Source: Pseudomonas sp.
GTDB taxonomy: Bacteria; Pseudomonadota; Gammaproteobacteria; Pseudomonadales; Pseudomonadaceae
Assembly: GCF_030147005.1 (NCBI RefSeq)
Contig: NZ_JASLAW010000205.1
Span: 1 to 23,934, forward strand
DNA length: 23,934 bases
Reading direction: 5' to 3'
Shown here: piece by piece, positions 7,478 to 15,142 of the stretch
Layout of the letters: each line of letters opens with the position of its first letter
Numbering within the stretch: position 1 is the stretch's first letter
Made by a program: the position numbers and the translations under genes
The notes under the pieces: model-generated
Seen by the model: the letters and a program-made list of their open reading frames with translations, nothing else
The model's database searches: none
What the model was told of the DNA's origin: nothing

Positions 7478-7502
7478 AAAAAAGCCACGGTGCGCCACCG
7501 TG
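7478..7502 (-). terminator. intrinsic terminator on the minus strand, upstream of the BdlA-like gene
   Basis: Read leftward: CACGGTG (7502-7496), loop GCG, CACCGTG (7492-7486), then GC and six T (7483-7478). This is a well-formed hairpin plus U-tract. It points towards the BdlA-like gene but has no annotated minus-strand gene in front of it, only the rightward RidA gene. Confidence 0.65.
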
Positions 7503-7563
7503 ACCTGCGGGCGCCCAGTGGTTAAACTGCCCGGCTACGCTTACGTCAACGCGAGAGGTTTTC

Positions 7564-7944
7564 ATGGCAAATCACGACTTGCACTTCACCCCCGATCCGG
7601 ATGCAGAGTCCATCTCATCCGACGTCATCGGCTTCAACGGCATCCTGGTCTCCACCCAGATTCCAACCCACGCCGACGGCAGCCTGGAACTGGGCGACAT
7701 CACCGTGCAAAGCGAATGCACTCTGCAAGCACTGAAGGTCGCATTGGAAAAGGCCGGCAGCTCCATGGACCGGGTGATGCACCTGACCATCTACCTGACC
7801 GACATGGCCGACCGCGCCGCGTTCAATGAAGTCTACAAGCGCTTTTTCGCCAAGCCCTGGCCGGTACGCGCGGCGGTGGGTGTTGCCGAACTGGCGGTGA
7901 AAGGCATGCGTGTGGAAGTGACCGCAATGGCTGCCAAGGCCTGA
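7564..7944 (+). CDS. RidA family protein (YjgF/YER057c/UK114)
   Basis: A 126-residue member of the RidA superfamily, whose archetype hydrolyses reactive enamine/imine intermediates to 2-oxo acids and ammonia. The second half is typical: ALEKAGSSMDRVMHLTIYLTDM, FNEVYKRFFAKPWPVRAAVGVAEL and MRVEVTAMA. The key arginine of the fold is Arg102, with Glu118 near the end. The N-terminal part is less like E. coli RidA, so a different subgroup is likely. The start codon has GAGAGG at good spacing. It stands alone between the BdlA-like gene and rlhA; the specific substrate is unknown. Confidence 0.88.
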   Translation: MANHDLHFTPDPDAESISSDVIGFNGILVSTQIPTHADGSLELGDITVQSECTLQALKVALEKAGSSMDRVMHLTIYLTDMADRAAFNEVYKRFFAKPWPVRAAVGVAELAVKGMRVEVTAMAAKA

Positions 7945-7992
7945 AAGAGTCGACATCTGTATTGGCCGATCGACCGCTTTGGCAGCCGCGCT

Positions 7993-8057
7993 GAAGCTCG
8001 ACAGCTTCCACAGGGGGTTGGCGGCATCCTGCCTTCGTCGAACAGACAGCCCTGTGG
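7993..8057. other. inverted repeats between the RidA gene and rlhA
   Basis: Two nested structures lie in the 182-base gap: a short hairpin GAAGCT-CGAC-AGCTTC (7993-8008), and CCACAGGG (8008-8015) complementary to CCCTGTGG (8050-8057). Neither has a T-run. They could form the 3' end of the RidA transcript or the leader of rlhA. Confidence 0.35.
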
Positions 8058-8126
8058 TAGATGCCGGTCGGACATTTCGCAGCTACAATGCGCGCCTCGA
8101 TTGTGACAAGCCTGACTAAAAAAACT

Positions 8127-10106
8127 ATGTCCTTGCCCAAGCATCACCTGGAATTGCTCAGCCCTGCCCGCGATGTTGCCATCGCACGCGAGGCTATCCT
8201 GCATGGCGCCGACGCCATTTATATCGGCGGGCCGAGCTTCGGCGCCCGGCACAATGCGTGTAACGAGGTGAGCGATATCGCTCAACTGGTGGAATTCGCC
8301 CGTCGCTACCACGCCCGCGTATTCACCACCATCAACACCATCCTGCATGACAACGAGCTGGAACCGGCACGCAAGCTGATCCACCAGCTCTACGACGCAG
8401 GCGTCGATGCGTTGATCGTGCAGGACCTGGGCGTGATGGAGCTGGATATTCCGCCCATCGAGCTGCACGCCAGCACCCAGACCGACATCCGCACCCTGGG
8501 CCGGGCCAGGTTTCTCGACCAGGCCGGCTTCTCCCAGTTGGTGCTGGCTCGTGAGCTGAACCTGCAAGAGATCCGCGCCATCGCCGACGAGACCGATGCC
8601 GCCATCGAGTTCTTCATCCATGGCGCCTTGTGCGTGGCGTTCTCCGGGCAGTGCAATATCTCCCACGCGCAGAACGGCCGCAGCGCCAACCGTGGCGACT
8701 GCTCCCAGGCATGCCGCCTGCCGTATACCTTGAAAGATGACCAGGGCCGCGTCGTCGCCTTTGAAAAACACCTGCTGTCGATGAAGGACAACAACCAGAG
8801 CGCCAACCTGCGCGCACTGGTCGAAGCCGGCGTGCGTTCGTTCAAGATCGAAGGCCGCTACAAAGACATGGGCTATGTGAAGAACATCACCGCCTACTAC
8901 CGCCAGCGCCTCGACGAGATCCTCGAAGACCGTCCGGACCTGGCTCGTGCCTCCAGCGGGCGTACCGCGCACTTTTTCCTGCCCGACCCGGAAAAAACCT
9001 TCCACCGTGGCAGTACCGACTACTTTGTAAGCGACCGCAAGATCGATATCGGTGCCTTCGATACCCCGACCTTTACCGGCCTGCCTGTCGGCGTGGTGGA
9101 AAAGGCCGGCAAGCGCGACTTGCAGGTGGTCACCCATGAGCCGCTGTCCAACGGCGACGGTCTCAATGTACTGGTCAAGCGTGAAGTGGTGGGTTTCCGC
9201 GCCAACATCGCAGAACCCAAGGGCGAATTCGAGGAAGACGGCGAGAAGCGCTATCGCTACCGCGTCGAACCCAACGAAATGCCGGCCGGCCTGCATCAAT
9301 TGCGCCCCAACCACCCGTTGAACCGCAACCTGGACCATAACTGGCAGCAGGCGCTGCTCAAGACCTCGGCCGAGCGCCGTATCGGCCTGTCATGGGTGGC
9401 ACGCCTGCGTGAAGCGCAACTGGACGTCACCGCCACCAGCGAAGAAGGCATCAGCGCCAGCGTCACCCTGCCCGGCCCGTTTGGGGTGGCCAACAAACCG
9501 GAACAGGCCCTGGACACCCTTCGCGACCTGCTGGGCCAACTGGGTACCACCGAGTACCACGCCACCCGGATCGAGCTGGATGCGCCGCAAGCGTTCTTCA
9601 TTCCCAACTCGCAGCTCAAGGCGTTGCGCCGTGAAGTGATCGAAGCACTGACCGCTGCGCGCATCCAGGCGCACCCGCGTGGTGGACGCAAGGCCGAGAC
9701 CACGCCGCCGCCGGTGTACCCGGACGCGCACCTGTCGTTCCTGGCCAACGTCTACAACCAGAAGGCCCGCGACTTCTACCACCGTCACGGCGTGAAGCTG
9801 ATCGATGCAGCCTTCGAGGCCCACGAAGAAACCGGCGAAGTGCCGGTGATGATCACCAAGCACTGCCTGCGGTTCTCGTTCAACCTGTGCCCTAAACAGG
9901 CCAAGGGCGTGACGGGCGTGAAGACCAAGGTGGCGCCGATGCAGCTGATCCATGGCGATGAGGTCCTGACGCTGAAGTTCGACTGCAAACCGTGCGAGAT
10001 GCACGTGGTGGGCAAGATCAAGGGGCATATCCTGGGCCTGCCGCAGCCGGGCAGCGCCGTGGAGCATTTCAACCCGGAAAACATCATCTTTCAGGGCACG
10101 CACTGA
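8127..10106 (+). CDS. rlhA: 23S rRNA 5-hydroxycytidine C2501 synthase (peptidase U32 family)
   Basis: A U32-family protein matching E. coli RlhA (YdcP), which hydroxylates C2501 in the peptidyl-transferase centre of 23S rRNA. The N-terminal barrel begins LELLSPARDVAIAREAILHGADAIYIGG. The family motif follows at about 163-200: FFIHGALCVAFSGQCNISH and GDCSQACRLPY, with Cys169, Cys176, Cys192 and Cys196, then SMKDN and SFKIEGRYKD. The C-terminal extension includes HCLRFSFNLCPK and LKFDCKPCEMHVVG, cysteine-rich segments consistent with metal binding. The length is 659 residues. The frame opens at 8061, but the ATG at 8127 gives the family start MSLPKHH; the ribosome site there is poor. It ends just before a REP doublet. 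Confidence 0.9.
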   Translation: MSLPKHHLELLSPARDVAIAREAILHGADAIYIGGPSFGARHNACNEVSDIAQLVEFARRYHARVFTTINTILHDNELEPARKLIHQLYDAGVDALIVQDLGVMELDIPPIELHASTQTDIRTLGRARFLDQAGFSQLVLARELNLQEIRAIADETDAAIEFFIHGALCVAFSGQCNISHAQNGRSANRGDCSQACRLPYTLKDDQGRVVAFEKHLLSMKDNNQSANLRALVEAGVRSFKIEGRYKDMGYVKNITAYYRQRLDEILEDRPDLARASSGRTAHFFLPDPEKTFHRGSTDYFVSDRKIDIGAFDTPTFTGLPVGVVEKAGKRDLQVVTHEPLSNGDGLNVLVKREVVGFRANIAEPKGEFEEDGEKRYRYRVEPNEMPAGLHQLRPNHPLNRNLDHNWQQALLKTSAERRIGLSWVARLREAQLDVTATSEEGISASVTLPGPFGVANKPEQALDTLRDLLGQLGTTEYHATRIELDAPQAFFIPNSQLKALRREVIEALTAARIQAHPRGGRKAETTPPPVYPDAHLSFLANVYNQKARDFYHRHGVKLIDAAFEAHEETGEVPVMITKHCLRFSFNLCPKQAKGVTGVKTKVAPMQLIHGDEVLTLKFDCKPCEMHVVGKIKGHILGLPQPGSAVEHFNPENIIFQGTH

Positions 10107-10112
10107 CCCTCT

Positions 10113-10211
10113 GCAGGAGCGAGCGTGCTCGCGAATAATCTGAGCACGCCGCGGTTTAGCCAGAGGCGCTGCGTTATCGTCAGCGTTGTTCGCGAGCAAG
10201 CGCGCTCCTGC
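10113..10211. repeat. REP doublet of a second type (GCAGGAGCGAGC)
   Basis: GCAGGAGCGAGCGTGCTCGC (from 10113) and its inverted partner GCGAGCAAGCGCGCTCCTGC (to 10211) form a doublet with about 50 bases between. The sequence differs from the GTGGCGAGGGAGC type in the rest of the window. It lies at the 3' ends of convergent rlhA and the EamA gene, and its right half is inside the EamA reading frame. Confidence 0.85.
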
Positions 10212-11088
10212 CGAGGTTACGGGGCCACCACCAGCCCCGCTGCAACCCCGCCGCCGCCAATAAAATCGCCGCAACACCCAGCCATTGCAGCCATCCCAGG
10301 CGATGCCCGAACGCGATCCAGTCGACGAAAATCGCCGCAATCGGGTAGATAAACGACAATGCGCCGGTCATCGCGGTCGGTAGCTTCTGTATCGCCCCGT
10401 ACAACAACACATACATCAAACCCGTGTGCACCAGGCCCAGGGTCGCGAGCGCCGCCCAGGCATCGCTCGACGCCGGCAAACGGTCCCAGGGCACCAGCGG
10501 TGCGAGCAACACGGCGCCGGTGGTCACCTGGATCAACGCCATCAAGTGCGGCGGCACTACCTTGAGCTGTTTGATGATCAGCGCGGCAACCGCGTACAGA
10601 AAAGCCGCGCCCAGGGCCAGTGCGATGCCTGCCAGATAGTCGCCGCCGCCCTGCTGCTCACCCTGGGCGGTGACAATGGCCAACATGCCCAGAAACGCCA
10701 CGCTCAGCCACGTGATTTTGCGCAGGGTGATCTGTTCACCGAGAAACATCGCCGCCAGCATCACCAATATGAACGGTTGCACGTTATACACCGCCGTACT
10801 GATAGCGATTGAAGCGCGCGAATAGGATTCGAACAGCAGCAGCCAGTTGCCGACGATGGCCACGCCGCTGAGTACCGCCAGCCCCAGCCTGGGCCAACTC
10901 AGCACGTCCAGCCGCAGGTAACCGAGCAAGGCGCACACCAGCAACAGTGCCAGCGCGCCGATCACACATCGCCAGAACACCACCTCGATCACCGACACGC
11001 CGGACACCAGCACAAACCAGCCGATGGTGCCGGAGATCAGCATGGCCGCGATCATTTCCCACATTCCGCGCCGTACAGCGGTATCCAT
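10180..11088 (-). CDS. EamA/DMT-family permease
   Basis: An inner-membrane drug/metabolite transporter with about ten hydrophobic segments in two EamA repeats. The first is about residues 10-140 and contains FWRCVIGALALLLV and YNVQPFILVMLAAMFLGEQIT. The second is about 152-285 and contains GAAFLYAVAALIIKQL and LSFIYPIAAIFVDWIAFG. Such proteins usually export amino acids or other small metabolites. The ATG at 11088 has GGAG eight bases upstream. It is divergent from an Lrp/AsnC regulator, a common arrangement for amino-acid exporters, so that regulator probably controls it. Oddly, the last ~10 residues (GRSALAREQR) are encoded by a REP element, showing that the natural stop was replaced. Confidence 0.9.
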   Translation of the reverse strand: MDTAVRRGMWEMIAAMLISGTIGWFVLVSGVSVIEVVFWRCVIGALALLLVCALLGYLRLDVLSWPRLGLAVLSGVAIVGNWLLLFESYSRASIAISTAVYNVQPFILVMLAAMFLGEQITLRKITWLSVAFLGMLAIVTAQGEQQGGGDYLAGIALALGAAFLYAVAALIIKQLKVVPPHLMALIQVTTGAVLLAPLVPWDRLPASSDAWAALATLGLVHTGLMYVLLYGAIQKLPTAMTGALSFIYPIAAIFVDWIAFGHRLGWLQWLGVAAILLAAAGLQRGWWWPRNLGRSALAREQR

Positions 11089-11121
11089 AATTGATGCTCC
11101 TCAAGTGAGGCTCAATTATGG
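11085..11121. promoter_or_regulatory. large dyad over the start codon and ribosome site of the EamA gene
   Basis: CCATAATTGA (11085-11094) is the exact inverse of TCAATTATGG (11112-11121). Between them CCTCA and TGAGG pair around AG. Read leftward, the left arm contains the ATG and the centre contains the GGAG ribosome site; the right arm contains CATAAT, a near-perfect -10 box. It may be an Lrp-type operator, a translation-blocking hairpin, or both. Confidence 0.6.
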
Positions 11122-11197
11122 CAATCTGGCGCGCAGCCGCTCCAGCGACTAAAAAAGGCCGCAGCCTCGAATCACCTTTATTTATTAGGCAAACCGT

Positions 11198-11638
11198 ATG
11201 ATTGACACCATCGACCAGCAACTGATCGCCGCCTTGATGGATGATTCGCGCCTGTCCCTCAAGGCCCTGGCCGGCATCACCGGGTTGTCTTCGCCGAGTG
11301 TCGGCGAACGCTTGCGCCGCCTGGAAGAGCGCGGCGTACTGACTCACTACACCGTCGATATCGACCCCAAACATTTCGGCTATCTGCTGCAAGCCATCGT
11401 GCGCATCCGCCCCCTGCCCGGCAAGTTGCAGGAAGTGGAACGCCAGATTCAGGCGATCCCGGAATTCACCGAATGCGACAAGGTCACCGGCGAAGACTGC
11501 TTCATCGCCCGCCTGCATGTGCGCACCATGGATCATCTGGACAGCCTGTTGGACCGCATCAACGGGTATGCCGAAACCAACACCGCAATCGTCAAGAAAA
11601 CCCCGGTGAAGCGGCGGTTGCCGCCGTTGACCGACTGA
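11198..11638 (+). CDS. Lrp/AsnC-family transcriptional regulator
   Basis: A 146-residue feast/famine regulator. The N-terminal helix-turn-helix is at about residues 3-55 (IDTIDQQLIAALMDDSRLSLKALAGITGLSSPSVGERLRRLEERGVLTHY). The C-terminal ligand-binding RAM domain is at about 62-140 (QAIVRIRPLPGKLQEVERQI, TECDKVTGEDCFIARLHV). The pattern V/TGEDCF is the usual effector-loop region. The ATG at 11198 has only a weak AGG upstream. It is divergent from the EamA permease with a 109-base gap holding a strong dyad, so it most likely controls that gene and itself. Its 3' end faces xylB with 37 bases between. Confidence 0.92.
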   Translation: MIDTIDQQLIAALMDDSRLSLKALAGITGLSSPSVGERLRRLEERGVLTHYTVDIDPKHFGYLLQAIVRIRPLPGKLQEVERQIQAIPEFTECDKVTGEDCFIARLHVRTMDHLDSLLDRINGYAETNTAIVKKTPVKRRLPPLTD

Positions 11639-11675
11639 CAGTACACCGCGCATCAGGTCTGCTCCCGCCGCCTAT

Positions 11676-13136
11676 TCAGTCCTCGATGCTTTTCGCTGCG
11701 GCAAGCAGCCCCTGGAATTTGCGATAGCGCGCCGCCAACACCGGCTGCTGTCGTTCATCCGGCACATACCGCGCCTTCACCGGCATGCCCGCCGCCAACA
11801 ACTGCGCGCCCTGCCCAATCGCCATAAACCCCAATTTCGCCGCCCCAATGCACGCGCTCAACTCGCTGCCGTGCAAGGTGTAGATCTCACGTTGCAGAAT
11901 ATTCGCCAGCAGTTGCGCCCAATATTCACTGCGCGCCCCGCCGCCTACGAGCGCGAAGGACTTGGCCTCGGCGCCGGTCGATTGCACCGCGCGCCAGGCG
12001 TCGAGCAAACCAAAACCCACGCCTTCCATCACCGCATAGCCGAGCATCGCCGGCGTGCAGTCGTGGCCGAGGCCCATAAAGCCGCCGCGCAGCAAGGGGT
12101 CGTTATGGGGCGTCCGCTCACCCGCCAGGTACGGCAGAAACAACGGTGTGGACAGCGGCACCGGTTGGTCGACGGGCAATTGCGCCTGCACCTGGTTCAA
12201 CAGCGTTTGCTCATCGGGGCTGCCCGTCAGGCGCGTCACCCAGCGCAAGCAACTGGCTCCGGCCAGCATGGCGCCCATGGTGTACCAGCGATCGGGCAGC
12301 GCGTGGCAGAAGCTGTGCACCGCGCTGGCCGGGTTGCCGGCGGCGCGATCGGTAATCGCGACAATCGCCGCGCTGGTGCCCAGGGTGATAAAACCGTCAC
12401 CGGCATTGACGGCGCCGATCCCGACTGCCGCCACCGGGTTATCACCGCCGCCGCCGGCGATGACCACGTGCGGCGACAAGCCCAACCCAACGGCCGTTAC
12501 GCATGCGCTCGCGGTACCGCCCTCCACCAGCTTGGGCATCTGCGCGGGCGTAAGGCCGGTGGCGCGCAGCATCGGGGCAAACCACTCGCGGCGTGCCACA
12601 TCCAGCCATAACGTACCGGCGGCGTCCGACATCTCGCTGATCCGCTCCCCGCTCAGACGCAAGCGCAGGTAATCCTTGGGCGACAGCACGCACTCGATGG
12701 CCTTGAACAGGTCCGGCTCGTGCTGCCGCAGCCAAAGCAGTTTCGGTGCGGTCAGCCCGGCCATCGGCAAGCTGCCGGTGACGTCGGCGTGGCCGGCGCC
12801 CAGTTGCTCTGCCTGCAAAACTGCGCGGGCGTCGTCCCACAGGATGGCCGGGTACAACACGCGGTTGTCGTGGCCCAGCAATACCGCGCCGTGCATCTGC
12901 CCCGACAGGCCGATACAGGCCACGCGGGCAAACGCCGCATGCCCGCGCAGTTGGTCCAGCGCCTGCAAACAGGCCTGCCACCAGTCTTGCGGCGCCTGCT
13001 CGGACCAGCCGCCATGGCGACGCGTCACGCTCAAGCGCACGCCCGCATGGGCCAGCACGTTGCCGTCGAGGTCCATGAGGATGGCTTTGAGTTCCGAGGT
13101 GCCAAGGTCTATACCGAGGGAAACAGGACGGTTCAT
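11676..13136 (-). CDS. xylB: xylulokinase (FGGY carbohydrate kinase)
   Basis: An ATP-dependent sugar kinase of the FGGY family, expected to make D-xylulose 5-phosphate. The N-terminal phosphate loop is LGIDLGTSELKAILMD. The xylulokinase substrate motif GQMHG (Met81-His82) and the catalytic aspartate in GGGGDNPVAAVG (Asp232) correspond to Met77-His78 and Asp233 of E. coli XylB. Further on are GFITLGTSAAI, LPYLAGERTPHND, and the second FGGY signature region VALVGGGARSEYW-like. The 486-residue length fits. The ATG at 13136 follows the LacI stop by 16 bases. A GTG at 13166 would overlap the LacI gene, and neither has a strong ribosome site. It is the last gene of the sugar operon. D-ribulose or xylitol as alternative substrate is possible but less likely. 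Confidence 0.85.
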   Translation of the reverse strand: MNRPVSLGIDLGTSELKAILMDLDGNVLAHAGVRLSVTRRHGGWSEQAPQDWWQACLQALDQLRGHAAFARVACIGLSGQMHGAVLLGHDNRVLYPAILWDDARAVLQAEQLGAGHADVTGSLPMAGLTAPKLLWLRQHEPDLFKAIECVLSPKDYLRLRLSGERISEMSDAAGTLWLDVARREWFAPMLRATGLTPAQMPKLVEGGTASACVTAVGLGLSPHVVIAGGGGDNPVAAVGIGAVNAGDGFITLGTSAAIVAITDRAAGNPASAVHSFCHALPDRWYTMGAMLAGASCLRWVTRLTGSPDEQTLLNQVQAQLPVDQPVPLSTPLFLPYLAGERTPHNDPLLRGGFMGLGHDCTPAMLGYAVMEGVGFGLLDAWRAVQSTGAEAKSFALVGGGARSEYWAQLLANILQREIYTLHGSELSACIGAAKLGFMAIGQGAQLLAAGMPVKARYVPDERQQPVLAARYRKFQGLLAAAKSIED

Positions 13137-13152
13137 AGGTGGGTTGGTCCAA

Positions 13153-14145
13153 TCAATCACAGCCACAGGAATGACGCACGTGCAGGCGTGGCGCCAGGCG
13201 CACGCTGTGCTTGGGTGCAGCGGGGTTCGCCATGCGTTGCAGCAACAGCTCGACGGCGCGTGCGCCCAGTTGCTGCACCGGCTGGGCGATCAAGGTCAGG
13301 CGCGGTACGAAGAAATCCGCCCATTCGAAATCATCGAAACCGACCAGGGCCATTTGCCCCGGCACCTCGATATGGGCGTCGCGCAGGGCGTGCATGGCGC
13401 CGAGGGTCATCAGGTTATTGCCGGCCATGATGGCGGTCGGCGGCGCGGCCAGGCTCAGCAACTGCCGGGTGGCTTGGCGGGCCGGCTCGGTGTTGGAGCC
13501 GCCGTTGACCAACAGCTGCGGATCAAACACCAACCCCGCCGCCAGCAACGCGGCCCGGTAGCCCGCCACCCGCTCATCGGTGGTGCTGAACCCGGTACGC
13601 CCGGCGATAAAGCCGATGCGGCGGTGCCCGTGGGCGATCAGATGCGCGATCAGCGCCTGGGTGGCCTGGCTGTTCTCCACCCCGACCTGGTCGAACTGCT
13701 CACTCATCATGCGATCCACCAGCACTGCGGGAATCTCGTTGGTACGCAGGTAATCCAGGGCCAACGAGCCGTTAGAAGGCGCCAGCACAATACCGTCGAC
13801 CCGCCGGTGATGCAGCGCGGTGACCACTCGCAATTCCTGTTGCGGGTCGTCGTGAGTGTCGACGAACAGCATCATGTAGCCGTGCCTGGCGCACTCGGTT
13901 TCAATCGCGTGCACCGTCTCGCTGAAGTAATGGTTGGACAGCGCCGAGATCGCCACGCCGATGGTGCTGGTGCTTGACCGCGCCAGTGAGCGCGCCAGGG
14001 TGTTGGGGGTATAGCCCAACGCCTGGATCGCCAGCTGCACCGCCTGCACCGTGGCCGGGCTGACCTTGCGCGTACCGTTGAGCACATGGGACACCGTCGA
14101 CGTCGACACCCCGGCCCTGCTTGCCACGTCATCCATGGTGACCAT
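13153..14145 (-). CDS. LacI-family transcriptional regulator of the sugar operon
   Basis: A LacI/GalR-type repressor of 330 residues. The DNA-binding helix-turn-helix and hinge occupy residues 1-60 (MDDVASRAGVSTSTVSHVLNGTRKVSPATVQAV, then LGYTPNTLARSLA). The sugar-binding core follows from about 62 to 325 (IGVAISALSNHYFSE, VDGIVLAPSN, IPAVLVDRMM, HRRIGFIAG, ALVGFDDFEWADFFVPRLT). The ATG at 14145 has AAAGGGGA seven bases upstream. Its position inside the operon, between the binding protein and xylB, makes it an autoregulated local repressor. Its probable operator is the palindrome at 17718-17731. The inducer is presumably the imported sugar or its phosphate. Confidence 0.92.
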   Translation of the reverse strand: MVTMDDVASRAGVSTSTVSHVLNGTRKVSPATVQAVQLAIQALGYTPNTLARSLARSSTSTIGVAISALSNHYFSETVHAIETECARHGYMMLFVDTHDDPQQELRVVTALHHRRVDGIVLAPSNGSLALDYLRTNEIPAVLVDRMMSEQFDQVGVENSQATQALIAHLIAHGHRRIGFIAGRTGFSTTDERVAGYRAALLAAGLVFDPQLLVNGGSNTEPARQATRQLLSLAAPPTAIMAGNNLMTLGAMHALRDAHIEVPGQMALVGFDDFEWADFFVPRLTLIAQPVQQLGARAVELLLQRMANPAAPKHSVRLAPRLHVRHSCGCD

Positions 14146-14171
14146 GGCGCTATCCCCTTTGCGTCAACGGC

Positions 14172-15104
14172 TCAGTGTTTACTCGACCAGCCGCTGTAGC
14201 TGCCCACGTTTTCGCGGGTGATCAGTTTGGGCGTGAGCAAGGTCACCGCTTCGGCCGGGGCTTTGTCGTTGAGCAGGTCATTGCCCACATCCACCGCGGT
14301 CTGGGCCATGGCCCACGGGTCCTGGCTGGCGGAAGCCTGGATCTGTGTGTCGGTCTTCAGCGCGTTTTCGATATCCGGCGCGCCGTCCACCGAGGTGATA
14401 ATGATGCCGCTGCGCTTGAGCTGCTTGGCCGCCAGGTCGCTGCCGATGGCTTGCGGGTCGTTGATCGCGAACAGGCCGTCGATTTTCGGGAAGCGCGTGA
14501 GGTAACCCTGCATGGCGTTCAAGCCGCCTTCACGCGAGCCCTTGGCGTCCTGGTCGTCGGACAGCACCTTGATTTCCGGCGCGGTGGCCAGCGCGGCCTT
14601 GCAGCCTTTGACACGGTCGGTCACGGCGGTCACTTGCGGGCCGTTCTGGATGATCACATTGCCCTTGCCCGAAAGTTTGTCCACCAGGTACTGGCAGGCC
14701 AGCTTGCCGGCTTCGATGTTGTCCGTCTGCACCGTGGCGTTCACGCCCTTGGCGTCCACGTCCACCGCCACCACCACAATTCCGGCATCCCGCGCTTTCT
14801 TGATCGCCGACGCCATAGCGGACGGGTCGACGGCGTTGATCAGGATCAGGTCGACCTTGGACGAGATGAAGTTGTCGATCTGCGAAAACTGCTTGCTCAA
14901 GTCATAGTCGGCCGACACCGAGGTGACTTTGACGTTGGGGTTGAGCGCCTTGGCCCGCGCCGTGGCGCCATCGGCCAGGGTCACGAAATACGGATTGCCC
15001 AGCGAGCCCATGCTGATGCCGAGGGCTTTGAGCTCTCGCGCTTGCACGGCTTGGGACATCAGGGCAGCCAGGGCAATGACCGGAAAAATACGTTTGACGT
15101 TCAT
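14172..15104 (-). CDS. sugar ABC transporter periplasmic binding protein, RbsB-like
   Basis: A type-I periplasmic binding protein. The signal peptide is MNVKRIFPVIALAALMSQAVQA, with cleavage expected after the second Ala of VQA. The mature protein has the pentose-binding fold features LGISMGSLGNPYFVTLADGA, FISSKVDLILINAVDPSAM, GIVVVAVDVDAKGVNATVQTDN, GLFAINDPQAIGSDLAAKQL and IIITSVDGAPD. At 310 residues it is of normal size. A purine-rich AGAGAGAGAA precedes the ATG. It lies 38 bases downstream of the permease. It delivers a pentose or related polyol to the adjacent permease; the exact ligand is not readable from sequence. Confidence 0.9.
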   Translation of the reverse strand: MNVKRIFPVIALAALMSQAVQARELKALGISMGSLGNPYFVTLADGATARAKALNPNVKVTSVSADYDLSKQFSQIDNFISSKVDLILINAVDPSAMASAIKKARDAGIVVVAVDVDAKGVNATVQTDNIEAGKLACQYLVDKLSGKGNVIIQNGPQVTAVTDRVKGCKAALATAPEIKVLSDDQDAKGSREGGLNAMQGYLTRFPKIDGLFAINDPQAIGSDLAAKQLKRSGIIITSVDGAPDIENALKTDTQIQASASQDPWAMAQTAVDVGNDLLNDKAPAEAVTLLTPKLITRENVGSYSGWSSKH

Positions 15105-15142
15105 GCGGTTCTCTCTCTCTTGTGATTGTTGTAGGCGTCAAC

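Noticed and set aside
7500..7829. A 109-codon plus-strand frame overlapping the RidA gene in another frame
   Set aside because: Low-complexity Arg/His/Pro translation and overlap with a conserved gene mark it as spurious.
7833..9338. A 501-codon minus-strand open frame over the RidA and rlhA genes
   Set aside because: It is antisense to clearly conserved RlhA coding sequence, its composition is that of a high-GC shadow frame, and it has no recognisable domain.
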